Assembly: GCF_040706535.1 (NCBI RefSeq)
Contig: NZ_JAPDRJ010000001.1
Span: 1,612,001-1,676,000 of the forward strand
Length of the DNA: 64,000 bases
DNA from: Lentisalinibacter orientalis
GTDB taxonomy: Bacteria; Pseudomonadota; Gammaproteobacteria; Steroidobacterales; Woeseiaceae
Direction of reading: 5' to 3'
Shown here: piece after piece, positions 19,931-29,825 of the stretch
Numbering within the stretch: position 1 is the first letter of the stretch
Layout: each line of letters starts with the position of its first letter
Program-made: the position numbers and the translations under genes
Notes under the pieces: model-generated
Database searches by the model: none
Told to the model about the DNA's origin: nothing
The model's input: the letters and a program-made list of their open reading frames with translations, nothing else

Positions 19931-20818
19931 TCAGCCCTGCCACATGCCGAGGTAAGCGTCGATGATCTCGCGCCCATACAGTAGCGCGATCCAGCCTGCC
20001 GCCGCCAGATAGGGACCGAAGGGAATCGGCACGTCCCGGCCGCGGCGGGTGAAGACCATGAGCGCGATGCCCACCACAGCGCCGACGGCGGCGGAGAGCA
20101 GGATGATCAGCGGCAGCATCTGCCAGCCCAGCCAGGCACCGAGCGCGGCCAGCAGCTTGAAGTCGCCGTAGCCCATCCCCTCCTTGCCGGTCACGAGGCG
20201 GAAGAGGTGATACACGGACCACAGTGAGAGGTAGCCGGCCGCCGCGCCGATGATCGCTTCGCGCGGCGTCTGGAACAGCACCGTCCCGCCGGCCGTCTCG
20301 TGCCACAGCGACAGGACCAGGCCGAGCCAGAGAAGCGGCAGGGTCATCGAGTCGGGCAGCAGCTGGTGGTCGATGTCGATCACGGCCAGCGCGATCAGCG
20401 TCCACGTGAAGACCAGTGCCGCGACGGCCTCGGGCGTGACGCCGAAGCGCCAGGCCACGAGCACCGAGGCCAGTGCGGTGAAGGCTTCGACGACGGGATA
20501 GCGCAGGCCGATGGGGATAGAGCACTCCGCGCAGCGGCCCCGCAGCAACACATAGCTCAGGATGGGGATGTTCTGCCAGGCGCGGACCGCGGCCCCGCAT
20601 TTCGGACAGCGGGAGCGGGGCACCACCAGGTTGAACGGCTCGGCGGGTTCTTCCTCGCGGCCTTCTAGCGCGGCGGCCTGGGCCCGCCACTCGCGTTCCA
20701 TCATCACCGGCAGGCGCAGGATGACCACGTTCAGGAAGCTGCCGATCAGCAGGCTCAGCAGGCCGACGACCGTGAGCCAGAGCGCCGGCATGCTGCTCAG
20801 GAGTTCAACCAGGCTCAT
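19931..20818 (-). CDS. pilD: Prepilin peptidase/N-methyltransferase PilD
   Basis: PilD cleaves the short leader of type IV prepilins and N-methylates the new N-terminal residue. The 295 residues show about eight membrane segments, the cytoplasmic zinc motif CPKC...CAEC at about residues 72-100, and the two active-site aspartates in VIDIDHQLLPD near residue 148 and GMGYGDFKLLAALGAW near residue 213. It sits at the end of the pilB-pilC-pilD set, upstream of coaE; it should process the two pilins at 24070-25176. Confidence 0.96.
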   Translation of the reverse strand: MSLVELLSSMPALWLTVVGLLSLLIGSFLNVVILRLPVMMEREWRAQAAALEGREEEPAEPFNLVVPRSRCPKCGAAVRAWQNIPILSYVLLRGRCAECSIPIGLRYPVVEAFTALASVLVAWRFGVTPEAVAALVFTWTLIALAVIDIDHQLLPDSMTLPLLWLGLVLSLWHETAGGTVLFQTPREAIIGAAAGYLSLWSVYHLFRLVTGKEGMGYGDFKLLAALGAWLGWQMLPLIILLSAAVGAVVGIALMVFTRRGRDVPIPFGPYLAAAGWIALLYGREIIDAYLGMWQG

Positions 20819-20880
20819 CGGGATGCTCCGGCGGGCCCGGTCAGTGCTTCAGTACGCAGCGGGGCGACGACTCGGCGCGA

Positions 20881-22095
20881 TCAGACCACTGCGCCCATCT
20901 TGAAGATCGGCAGGTACATGGCGACCACGAGACCGCCGACGAGCACGCCGAGGATGGCCATGATCAGCGGCTCCAGCAGACTGCTCATGCTGTCCACCGC
21001 GGCATCCACGTCTTCCTCGTAGAAGTCCGCGACCTTGGCCGACATGGAGTCGAGCTGACCGGATTCCTCGCCGACGGCGATCATCTGGATCACCATGTTG
21101 GGGAACAGATCCGTGTTCTCCATGGACTGCTGCAGGCGCTGCCCGGTGGCGACCTCGTCGCGCATCCGCATCACGCCCTCTTCGTAGACGATGTTGCCGC
21201 AGGCGCCGGCGACCGATTCCAGCGCCTCGACCAGCGGGACGCCGGCGCTGAACATCGTGGACAGCGTACGGGCATAGCGGGCGATGGCGGACTTCTCGAG
21301 GATCGGGCCGATGACCGGGAGCTTCAGGCTCAGGCGGTCGAGGAAGTGCTGCATGGGTCGCGAACGTCTCTTGAAATAAAGAAACGCAGAGACTGCTGCA
21401 ATCAGTCCTATCAACAGCAACCAGCCCTTGTCCCTGACGAAGTTCGACAGGTCGACGACCATACGAGTGAAGCCAGGGAGGTCTGCGCCGAAGCCCTTGA
21501 ACAGGTCCTCGAACGCCGGGATCACAAAGATAAGCAGGATCACGGTCACGATGATCGCCACCGCGACCACGGCCCCCGGATAGAAGAGGGCTTTCTTGAT
21601 TTTCTTCTTGATCGCCTCCGTCTTCTCCTTGTACGTGGCGATCTTGTCCAGCAGCGTCTCGAGCGCACCGGCCTGCTCGCCGGCTTCCACCAGGTTGACG
21701 AAGAGATCGTCGAAGTAGAGCGGGTGTTTGGCCAGCGCCTCGTGCAGGGACGCGCCGCCCTCGACATCGGCCTTGATCGCGAGGATCAGCTTCTGCATGG
21801 ATTCGTTCTCGTGGCCGTTGCCCACGATCTCGAAGGCCTGCACCAGCGGGATGCCCGCCGCCAGCATGGTGGCGAGCTGACGGCTGAAGATTGCGATGTC
21901 CGCCGTCTGGATTTTCGACCCGGTGCTGAAGAGTTTCTGCTGCTTGCGAATGCGGCTGGGCACGACGCCCTGGCGGCGCAGTTCCGCCCGCACCGCCGCC
22001 TCGCTGGCGGCAAGGGTCTTGCCCTTGATCTTGTTCCCGCGGCGGTCCGTGCCTTCCCAGTTGAACGGGGTGGTCTTGATTGCTGCTTCAGCCAT
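20881..22095 (-). CDS. pilC: Type IV pilus inner-membrane platform protein PilC
   Basis: PilC is the polytopic platform of the pilus motor that couples PilB to pilin assembly. The 404 residues contain two GspF/PilC domains, each with a cytoplasmic helical bundle and a membrane segment: GSKIQTADIAIFSRQLATMLAAGIPLVQAFE in the first and KSAIARYARTLSTMFSAGVPLVEALE in the second show the repeat. The C-terminus (LEPLIMAILGVLVGGLVVAMYLPIFKMG) is the canonical family ending. It follows pilB after 47 bases and precedes pilD. Confidence 0.96.
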   Translation of the reverse strand: MAEAAIKTTPFNWEGTDRRGNKIKGKTLAASEAAVRAELRRQGVVPSRIRKQQKLFSTGSKIQTADIAIFSRQLATMLAAGIPLVQAFEIVGNGHENESMQKLILAIKADVEGGASLHEALAKHPLYFDDLFVNLVEAGEQAGALETLLDKIATYKEKTEAIKKKIKKALFYPGAVVAVAIIVTVILLIFVIPAFEDLFKGFGADLPGFTRMVVDLSNFVRDKGWLLLIGLIAAVSAFLYFKRRSRPMQHFLDRLSLKLPVIGPILEKSAIARYARTLSTMFSAGVPLVEALESVAGACGNIVYEEGVMRMRDEVATGQRLQQSMENTDLFPNMVIQMIAVGEESGQLDSMSAKVADFYEEDVDAAVDSMSSLLEPLIMAILGVLVGGLVVAMYLPIFKMGAVV

Positions 22096-22142
22096 GATTC
22101 CGCATCCAGACTGTTCCTGTACCTACTTTGCAGTCGAGTTCG

Positions 22143-23867
<1,725 letters not shown>

Positions 23868-23951
23868 GGGCTGCGCAGATGCTCCCTATAATTACGCTCG
23901 ACCCGGAGCACCATAGTCTCACCCATCTGCCGGGGGTGATCAACTTGGTTT

Positions 23952-23967
23952 TGTGCGCGTCGTCACA
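23952..23967 (-). promoter_or_regulatory. Candidate CRP/Vfr-type binding site upstream of pilB
   Basis: On the minus strand the bases read TGTGA-CGACGC-GCACA, matching nine of ten conserved positions of the CRP/Vfr consensus TGTGA-N6-TCACA. It lies about 85 bases before the pilB start. A regulator of this class is not in the window, so function is only inferred. Confidence 0.35.
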
Positions 23968-24069
23968 AATAAGGAACAGGTTCTGTGAAATTCGCGTGCA
24001 GCAAGTGCGATCTTCGTCAAAACAGCAACTTGCGACATCAATGCGGTATTCGGCGCAGGCAATCTCACC

Positions 24070-24570
24070 TCAGCGGCAGCTTGCAGGAAGGTAGCGGGAT
24101 GGGACTGTCGTCACTCCCAGGAATGCCGTCGTGGCGCCGCTCCGGGTACCCATAGGCGCCGTGCCAGCCGGGGGGGCAGCGTTACCGCAGATCCAGACGA
24201 CGCCGAGGTTCGCCGTCTCATAGGGAATCACGTATAGGGTTGTACCTGCGATGGCCGCGTTCGCACGGTTGCCATATGTGATTGCGACCGAACCGTCCTG
24301 CACATCCACTGAAGTGACGTAGTTACTGACCGTGTCGGTCGCGTTCGGCGTCATACCGGCAGAGGCGCGGTTGGCGGGTGGGGTGCCATCGTTTACGAAC
24401 GCATCGACGATTGGCGCCTTGGCATTAGTCGCCATATTGAGTCCATCCGCGACCTGAGCGCGAATCGTATAGGTTTGATAGGACGAGACGGCAATGGCGG
24501 CCAGGATGCCGATAATTGCGACGACGATCATCAACTCGATCAGCGTAAAGCCCGATTGCCTCTTGTTCAT
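24070..24570 (-). CDS. Type IV major pilin-like protein (second copy)
   Basis: The 166-residue prepilin has a short leader MNKRQSG followed by FTLIELMIVVAIIGILAAIA, the class IVa N-terminus with Glu5 and the PilD cleavage site after Gly7. The body is a globular pilin domain ending in a disulfide loop (WICGNAAPP to LPASCR). It closely resembles its neighbour in the first 50 residues but differs beyond that. A terminator separates it from the upstream pilin; its own candidate promoter on the minus strand is TTGTTA, 16 bases, CATAAT (24613-24640). It may be an alternative major pilin. Confidence 0.9.
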   Translation of the reverse strand: MNKRQSGFTLIELMIVVAIIGILAAIAVSSYQTYTIRAQVADGLNMATNAKAPIVDAFVNDGTPPANRASAGMTPNATDTVSNYVTSVDVQDGSVAITYGNRANAAIAGTTLYVIPYETANLGVVWICGNAAPPAGTAPMGTRSGATTAFLGVTTVPSRYLPASCR

Positions 24571-24612
24571 CGCGATACTGCCCAGTGGAATCTCGTTGTA
24601 TATGCGAACCGA

Positions 24613-24640
24613 ATTATGTCTCAGTCTTGCGGCTTAACAA
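24613..24640 (-). promoter_or_regulatory. Candidate promoter of the second pilin gene
   Basis: Minus-strand TTGTTA (24635-24640) and CATAAT (24613-24618) are separated by 16 bases, about 43 bases before the start codon. It abuts the terminator of the first pilin gene. Match to sigma-70 consensus is moderate and there is no sigma-54 motif here. Confidence 0.4.
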
Positions 24641-24666
24641 AAAGGGCCCCATGAAGGGGCCCTCCT
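24638..24666 (-). terminator. Intrinsic terminator of the first pilin gene
   Basis: On the minus strand GGGCCCC-TTCAT-GGGGCCC forms a 7-bp stem (24644-24650 with 24656-24662), followed by TTTTTG. It lies about 25 bases after the first pilin stop and so uncouples the two pilin genes. Confidence 0.88.
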
Positions 24667-24687
24667 TGCACCTATGAAGGAGCGATA

Positions 24688-25176
24688 TTACGGACGGCAG
24701 GCTGACGGCAAATACTTGTTGTCTACGTCAGTCACGGCGGCAGTGCCACCAGGCATGATCGTGGACGGAGCAGCCGGCGGCGTAGCGAAGCCGCACACCC
24801 AAGTAATGCTGTCATCGGGGCTGACGTAGGGCGTGATCGTCAGGACGTTGCCGACGATCGCGGCGTTCGCATCATTGCCATACTGGACGATGATTGCACC
24901 GTCGGTGATTGTCAGGGCATCGACGTACTTGCCCTGAGTATCGGCCGGTGTGATCGACATGCCGGCCTCTTCCCGGTCAGCCGGCGCTGCGCCAGTATTC
25001 AGGAATGTCTCCGAAACAGCCGCCTTCGCAGCCGCTGCCAGGTTCAGGCCCTCGGAGACCTGCGAGCGGATGGTGTAGTCCTGATAGGCCGGGATAGCGA
25101 TCGCTGCCAGAATGCCGATGATCGCGACCACGATCATCAGTTCGATAAGGGTGAAACCCTGCTGCACTTTCTTCAT
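24688..25176 (-). CDS. pilA: Type IV major pilin PilA (first copy)
   Basis: This 162-residue prepilin is the subunit of the pilus fibre. Its leader MKKVQQG precedes FTLIELMIVVAIIGILAAIA, with Glu5 of the mature protein present; a C-terminal Cys pair (WVCGFATPP, LPSACRP) should form the disulfide loop. The frame stays open upstream, but the ATG at 25176 gives the true short leader and has a GGGAGA ribosome site. A perfect sigma-54 promoter lies upstream, consistent with control by the adjacent PilS-PilR pair. Confidence 0.95.
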   Translation of the reverse strand: MKKVQQGFTLIELMIVVAIIGILAAIAIPAYQDYTIRSQVSEGLNLAAAAKAAVSETFLNTGAAPADREEAGMSITPADTQGKYVDALTITDGAIIVQYGNDANAAIVGNVLTITPYVSPDDSITWVCGFATPPAAPSTIMPGGTAAVTDVDNKYLPSACRP

Positions 25177-25244
25177 GTCCAATGTCTCCCTGAGGGGGTT
25201 GCCAGAATTTTTCCGAAAATGGCGTCTCCGCCTGTGCGACAGGA

Positions 25245-25260
25245 AGCAAGTGTCGTGCCA
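25245..25260 (-). promoter_or_regulatory. Sigma-54 (RpoN) promoter of pilA
   Basis: The minus strand reads TGGCACG-ACAC-TTGCT, an exact match to the -24/-12 consensus TGGCACG-N4-TTGCW. Transcription would begin near 25234, giving a leader of about 58 bases before the pilA ATG. Confidence 0.93.
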
Positions 25261-25368
25261 ATCGGGAGCCCCACGAGACAAGTAGCTGATACTCAAAGGA
25301 TTAGGCTTGAGCGACTGGTCCATTATGTTCAATCGAGGCGACCCCGATTGTCGCCGACCTGCGACGGA

Positions 25369-25407
25369 TGTCAGAAGGTGACAATTTTCGTCACCCCGGA
25401 TTGTCAC
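25369..25407 (-). promoter_or_regulatory. Candidate PilR enhancer-binding sites upstream of pilA
   Basis: Three TGTCA/GTGAC-type elements cluster about 110-150 bases upstream of the sigma-54 promoter: TGTCA at 25369-25373, the inverted pair GTGAC-N7-GTCAC at 25378-25394, and TGTCAC at 25402-25407. Position and motif resemble PilR sites known from pseudomonads. Binding is inferred. Confidence 0.5.
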
Positions 25408-25480
25408 TTTCGCTGCTTCCCGCCGAAGGTGCGAGTCTAGCCGTGCCGTGTGAAGCCAGCGGCTGCGGAAAGTGCCCCCA

Positions 25481-26818
25481 TCATTCGATATTCAGCTTCT
25501 TGATCCGATACCTGAGCTGGCGGAAGGTCAGCCCGAGCAGCTTCGCCGCCGCCGTCTTGTTGTAGCGGGTCTTCTCCAGCGCCTCCACAATGGCCTGGCG
25601 CTCCACGTCCTCGAGCTGGTCGCCCAGCGCTTCGGCGCGCGCTGCCGCCGCTGCCGCCGCCCCCTCTTTCGACGACGCCACGGCCGGCCGCAGCTGCAGG
25701 TCCCCGCTGTCGATGATGCCGTTCGGCGACAGCGTCACCGCCCGCTCGAGGATGTTCTCCAGCTCACGAACGTTGCCCGGGAAGGCATAGCCGCACAGCG
25801 CCTCCATGGCGCCGGGCGTCAGCTCCGCCGGCTCGCCGCCGGACTCGCGGGCGAAGCGGGCGAGGATGGCCTCGGCCAGCAGCGGGATGTCCTCGGTGCG
25901 CTCGCGCAGGGGCGGGACGCGCAGCTCGATGACGTTGATGCGGTAGAAGAGGTCCTCGCGGAATTCGCCGCCGGCGACCATGGCCGACAGATCCCGGTGG
26001 GTGGCGCTGAGAATCCGCACGTCCACCGCCACCTCCCGCGGCGCGCCGACGGGCCGGATGGTCTTCTCCTGGATGAAGCGCAGCAGTTTCACCTGCATGG
26101 CCAGCGGGAGATCGGCGATCTCGTCCAGGAAGAGGGTGCCGCCGTCCGCGGTCTCGATGAGCCCTTTCTTGTCCGTTACCGCGCCGGTGAAGCTGCCCTT
26201 TTTGTGACCGAAGAACTCGCTCTCCATGAGCTCGGCCGGGATGGCGCCGCAGTTCACCGGCACGAAGGGGCTGTCCTTGCGGGGACCGGATTCGTGGATC
26301 ATGCGGGCGACGAGTTCCTTGCCGGTGCCGGACTCGCCGCAGATGTGCACGGGCGCCTGGCTGCGGGAGACCCGGGCGATCATGTCCCGTACCCGGTCGA
26401 TGGCGGCGGAGCGGCCGAGCAGCTCCCGGCCGGTGTCGCCGCCGGCGGCACCCAGCCGTATGGCGGCCCCGACAATATTGCGGAGATCCTTGACGTCCAG
26501 GGGCTTGGAGACGAAGTCGAAGGCGCCGAGCTTCAGCGCCTGCACGGCGGTCTCCACGCTGCCGTGGGCCGTGATCATGGCCACCGGCACGCCCGGCGTG
26601 TGGCTCTGCATCCACTCCACCAGCTCCAGTCCGTCGCCGTCGGGCAGGCGCATGTCGGTGAGGCACAGATGGAAGTCGCCGTCGCGCAGCTTCTTCTTGG
26701 CGGAGGCCACGTCGCCCGCGGTCTCGGTGGCGATGTCCATGCGGTTCAGGGTCATCGCGAGCAACTCGCAGATGTCCGGCTCGTCGTCGACCACCAGTGC
26801 CTGTACGTCTGTCGTCAT
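25481..26818 (-). CDS. pilR: Type IV pilus sigma-54 response regulator PilR
   Basis: PilR is an NtrC-type activator of pilA. The 445 residues have a receiver domain (ALVVDDEPDICELL; phospho-acceptor Asp in LCLTDMRLPDG near residue 55), an AAA+ domain with GESGTGKELVARM near residue 165, a GSFTGA sigma-54 contact loop (SFTGAVTDKKG; the usual GAFTGA has Ser), and a Fis-type helix-turn-helix at the C-terminus (YNKTAAAKLLGLTFRQLRYRI). It is separated from pilS by one base, and lies next to its predicted target promoter. Confidence 0.95.
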   Translation of the reverse strand: MTTDVQALVVDDEPDICELLAMTLNRMDIATETAGDVASAKKKLRDGDFHLCLTDMRLPDGDGLELVEWMQSHTPGVPVAMITAHGSVETAVQALKLGAFDFVSKPLDVKDLRNIVGAAIRLGAAGGDTGRELLGRSAAIDRVRDMIARVSRSQAPVHICGESGTGKELVARMIHESGPRKDSPFVPVNCGAIPAELMESEFFGHKKGSFTGAVTDKKGLIETADGGTLFLDEIADLPLAMQVKLLRFIQEKTIRPVGAPREVAVDVRILSATHRDLSAMVAGGEFREDLFYRINVIELRVPPLRERTEDIPLLAEAILARFARESGGEPAELTPGAMEALCGYAFPGNVRELENILERAVTLSPNGIIDSGDLQLRPAVASSKEGAAAAAAARAEALGDQLEDVERQAIVEALEKTRYNKTAAAKLLGLTFRQLRYRIKKLNIE

Positions 26819-26819
26819 G

Positions 26820-28469
26820 TCAGCTCTGCCAGCGGTTCGGGTCCGCGAATACGATGCGGAATACGCTGCCCCCTCCGTCCCGCGGCCGGTAGGAGAGGGT
26901 GGCCCGGTTCAGTTCACATAATTCCCGCGAAATGTACAGACCGAGCCCCGTCCCTCCCTGCCGCGCAGTGAAGAAGGGCTCGAAGATCTTATCCACGGTG
27001 CCGGTCTCCACACCGTGACCCCGGTCAAGAACTTCCAGATAGGGCCGGTCGCCCGGTTCCACGCGGCCGGTGCGCAGTATCACCTCGATGCCGCCGGTCT
27101 CGCTCGCATATTTCACGGCATTATCGCAGAGATTCCAGAGCACCTGGCGGAGGTGGCTGCGGTCCATGCGCACCTCCAGTTCGTCGTCGCCGGGCTCGAC
27201 CGTGAGCTCGCCCTCGTTGAGCTGCAGTGTCTTGGCGAACTCCCGGTTGAAGTCCTCGAGCCAGGGGCGCAGTCGGAAGCGTTCGGGCTGGCTGGTGTCC
27301 CGGCGGGAGAGCTGGAGGATGTTGTCGATGATGTGGCTCACCCGATCCGAGTGGGAGAGGATGATCTCGATCAACCGCTTCTCCTCGTCCGCGATGGCCG
27401 GCGATTCCTGCAGCAGCTGGCCGGCGTGGCTCATGGCACCCACCGGGTTGCGGATCTCATGAGCAATACTGGCCGAGAGCCGGCCCAGCGAGGCCAGTTT
27501 GGACTGCTGCACCCGCTCGGCCAGCAGGCTCGCGTCCTCCAGGAACACCAGCACCGGGCCGCGGCCCCTGCCCGTTCGGCCGAAGGGGGCGAGGTGCACG
27601 AGGATGGGGGTGCCGCCTTCCGGGTCGGTCATGGTGAACTCGGGCGGCGGGCCCTCGCGGTCCACCATGCGCCAGGCGCGCACGTGGCGGTCGAGTTCCG
27701 GCGAGAGCATCGCGAGCTTCATGCCGGGCGAGAAGTTGTCGGCGCGCAGCAGGTGGGCGGCGGACTCGTTGATGAGCCGCACCCGGTCGTCGGCGTCGAT
27801 CACCACGATGCTCTCGCGGAGATGCTGCACGATGTACTGGTTGAGCTCGGCCATGTTGGCGAGGTCCACGCCCCGCTGGTGCGCGAGTTCCTCGCTCTCC
27901 TGGATGCGCCGCGCCAGCGGCCGCGCCGCCAGCGCCACGATGAAGATCACGGCGCCCAGGATGCCCGCGGCGGGGTAGCCGTCGGCGAGGGCGTCGCCCT
28001 GCAGCACGGTGAGCATCTGGCTGAAAAGGATGCCGATGGCGGCGACGGCGGCGAAGAACAGGGACAGTCGGCCCGGCATCACCAGGCTGCCGCCGCCGAC
28101 GAAGATGATGAGCAGGCCGCCGAGGCCGCTGGAGACGCCGCCGCTGGCGTACATCAGCAGCAGGATTGCTATGACGTCGAGGGAGATCTGGGCGTAGATC
28201 TGCAGGCCGGCCACCGGACGGCGCAGCCCCATTAGCGTGAATGCCGCGACGATCAGGTAGGCGGCGCCGGTGCCGGCGAACAGCGCCGGGTGCTCGGCAC
28301 CCACCAGCCGGGGATCGGTGTCGACGAAGAAGGCCAGCAGCGAGGCGGCGGCGATGAACAGGCGGAAGGCGGCGAGCGTGCCCAGCACGCGCCGGCCCAG
28401 TTCCGAGGTGGCGCGGGCGGCCGCATCCGGTATCGGATTTCCGTGGGTGTCTGCCGCGTCTTCTGCCAT
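26820..28469 (-). CDS. pilS: Type IV pilus sensor histidine kinase PilS
   Basis: PilS senses membrane pilin and phosphorylates PilR. The 549 residues show six membrane segments in the first 200 residues, a PAS-like domain (ENIVVIDADDRVRLIN-type, here SIVVIDADDRVRLINES near residue 220), the H-box ASIAHEIRNPVGAMSHAGQ near residue 330, the N-box LWNLCDNAVKYA, and G-boxes DRGHGVETG and GGTGLGLYIS. A REP element begins seven bases upstream of its start codon. Confidence 0.94.
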   Translation of the reverse strand: MAEDAADTHGNPIPDAAARATSELGRRVLGTLAAFRLFIAAASLLAFFVDTDPRLVGAEHPALFAGTGAAYLIVAAFTLMGLRRPVAGLQIYAQISLDVIAILLLMYASGGVSSGLGGLLIIFVGGGSLVMPGRLSLFFAAVAAIGILFSQMLTVLQGDALADGYPAAGILGAVIFIVALAARPLARRIQESEELAHQRGVDLANMAELNQYIVQHLRESIVVIDADDRVRLINESAAHLLRADNFSPGMKLAMLSPELDRHVRAWRMVDREGPPPEFTMTDPEGGTPILVHLAPFGRTGRGRGPVLVFLEDASLLAERVQQSKLASLGRLSASIAHEIRNPVGAMSHAGQLLQESPAIADEEKRLIEIILSHSDRVSHIIDNILQLSRRDTSQPERFRLRPWLEDFNREFAKTLQLNEGELTVEPGDDELEVRMDRSHLRQVLWNLCDNAVKYASETGGIEVILRTGRVEPGDRPYLEVLDRGHGVETGTVDKIFEPFFTARQGGTGLGLYISRELCELNRATLSYRPRDGGGSVFRIVFADPNRWQS

Positions 28470-28475
28470 ATCGGG

Positions 28476-28497
28476 TCGGGCCTGAAGGCCCTCCTAC
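28476..28497 (-). repeat. REP element copy 1 (upstream of pilS)
   Basis: On the minus strand the 22 bases read GTAG, GAG, then a 6-bp stem GGGCCT-TC-AGGCCC and GA. The GTAG head plus short palindrome is the layout of REP sequences. The identical unit recurs at 41779, 41975 and 42209, and a stem-variant at 52323. Confidence 0.85.
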
Positions 28498-28653
28498 ATG
28501 CCTGCTGGGGCCGAATTGTAGTGGAACCCGCCTGCGGGCGGGGCTTTGCCAATCCTCGACCTTTGCCCCACAATACGCACCTCTTCCGCGGGCGGCCGCG
28601 AACCAGAACGCAGAAACCGGCCCGCGTCTCCCAACTGACAGTCCGGACGAACG

Positions 28654-29814
28654 ATGAATCTGCACGAATATCAGGCCAAACGGCTGTTCGCCGATTACGG
28701 CATCCCCGTGCCCGAGGGCCGGCCCGCGGAGACGGCGGACGCCGCCGTGGCGGCCGCCGAGGAGCTCGGTGGCGATCTCTGGGTGGTGAAGGCCCAGGTC
28801 CATGCGGGCGGGCGCGGCAAGGCGGGGGGCGTGAAGCTCTGCCGCAGCGCCGACGAGGTACGCGAGGCCGCCGAGGGCATGCTCGGCACCCGCCTGGTCA
28901 CCCACCAGTCCGGCCCCGAGGGGCTGCCGGTCAACGTGGTCTACGTGGAGTCCGGCTCGGCGATCGAGCGCGAGCTCTACCTCAGCATGCTGGTGGACCG
29001 GGAGGCGAAGCGCGTTGCCATTATCGCCTCCGCCGCCGGCGGCATGGACATCGAGGAGGTGGCGGAGAAGACGCCGGAGCAGATCTTCTCGGTCGCGGTC
29101 TCGCCCGCCGCCGGCCTGCAGCCCTACCAGATCCGCCGGCTCGGTTTCGGTCTCGGCCTCGACAAGGGCCAGCTGAAGCAGTTCGGCAGTCTGCTGAACA
29201 AGCTCTACGCTCTGTTCGAGGACAAGGACGCGAGCCTGCTCGAGATCAACCCGCTGATCGTCACGGGCGACGGCGACATCGTTGCGCTGGACGCCAAGAT
29301 CAACATCGAGGAGAACGCGCTCTACCGCCAGCATTCGCTGGAGGAGATGCGTGACGCGTCCCAGGAAGACGACACCGAGCGCGAGGCCCGGGAGCACGAT
29401 CTCAACTACGTCTCTCTCGGCGGCGACATCGCCTGCATGGTGAACGGGGCGGGACTCGCCATGGCCACCATGGATCTCATCAAGCTGCACGGCGGCGAGC
29501 CGGCCAACTTCCTGGACGTGGGTGGCGGCGCCACCGCCGAGCGCGTGGCCGAGGCCTTCAAGCTGATCCTCTCCAACGAGAGCGTGAAAGCGATACTCGT
29601 CAACATCTTCGGCGGCATCGTGCGCTGCGACCTCATCGCCGACGGCATCATTACCGCGGTGAAGGAGGTGGGCGTCGAGGTGCCGGTGGTGGCGCGCCTG
29701 GAAGGCACCAACGTCGAGCAGGGCCGCGAGAAGCTGGCCGGCAGCGGCCTGGACATCATCGCGGCATCGGATCTCACCGACGCGGCCAAGAAGGCCGTGG
29801 CGGCCGCCGGCTGA
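28654..29814 (+). CDS. sucC: Succinate--CoA ligase (ADP-forming) beta subunit
   Basis: SucC forms with SucD the TCA-cycle enzyme that makes succinate and ATP from succinyl-CoA. The 386-residue length is standard. Visible are MNLHEYQAKRLFADYGIPVP, the ATP-grasp segment VVKAQVHAGGRGKAGGVKL, LLEINPLIVT near residue 200 and NIFGGIVRCDLIA near residue 320. sucD follows after 11 bases. The upstream 150 bases carry a REP element but no promoter I can assign. Confidence 0.98.
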   Translation: MNLHEYQAKRLFADYGIPVPEGRPAETADAAVAAAEELGGDLWVVKAQVHAGGRGKAGGVKLCRSADEVREAAEGMLGTRLVTHQSGPEGLPVNVVYVESGSAIERELYLSMLVDREAKRVAIIASAAGGMDIEEVAEKTPEQIFSVAVSPAAGLQPYQIRRLGFGLGLDKGQLKQFGSLLNKLYALFEDKDASLLEINPLIVTGDGDIVALDAKINIEENALYRQHSLEEMRDASQEDDTEREAREHDLNYVSLGGDIACMVNGAGLAMATMDLIKLHGGEPANFLDVGGGATAERVAEAFKLILSNESVKAILVNIFGGIVRCDLIADGIITAVKEVGVEVPVVARLEGTNVEQGREKLAGSGLDIIAASDLTDAAKKAVAAAG

Positions 29815-29825
29815 CAGGAGCATCC

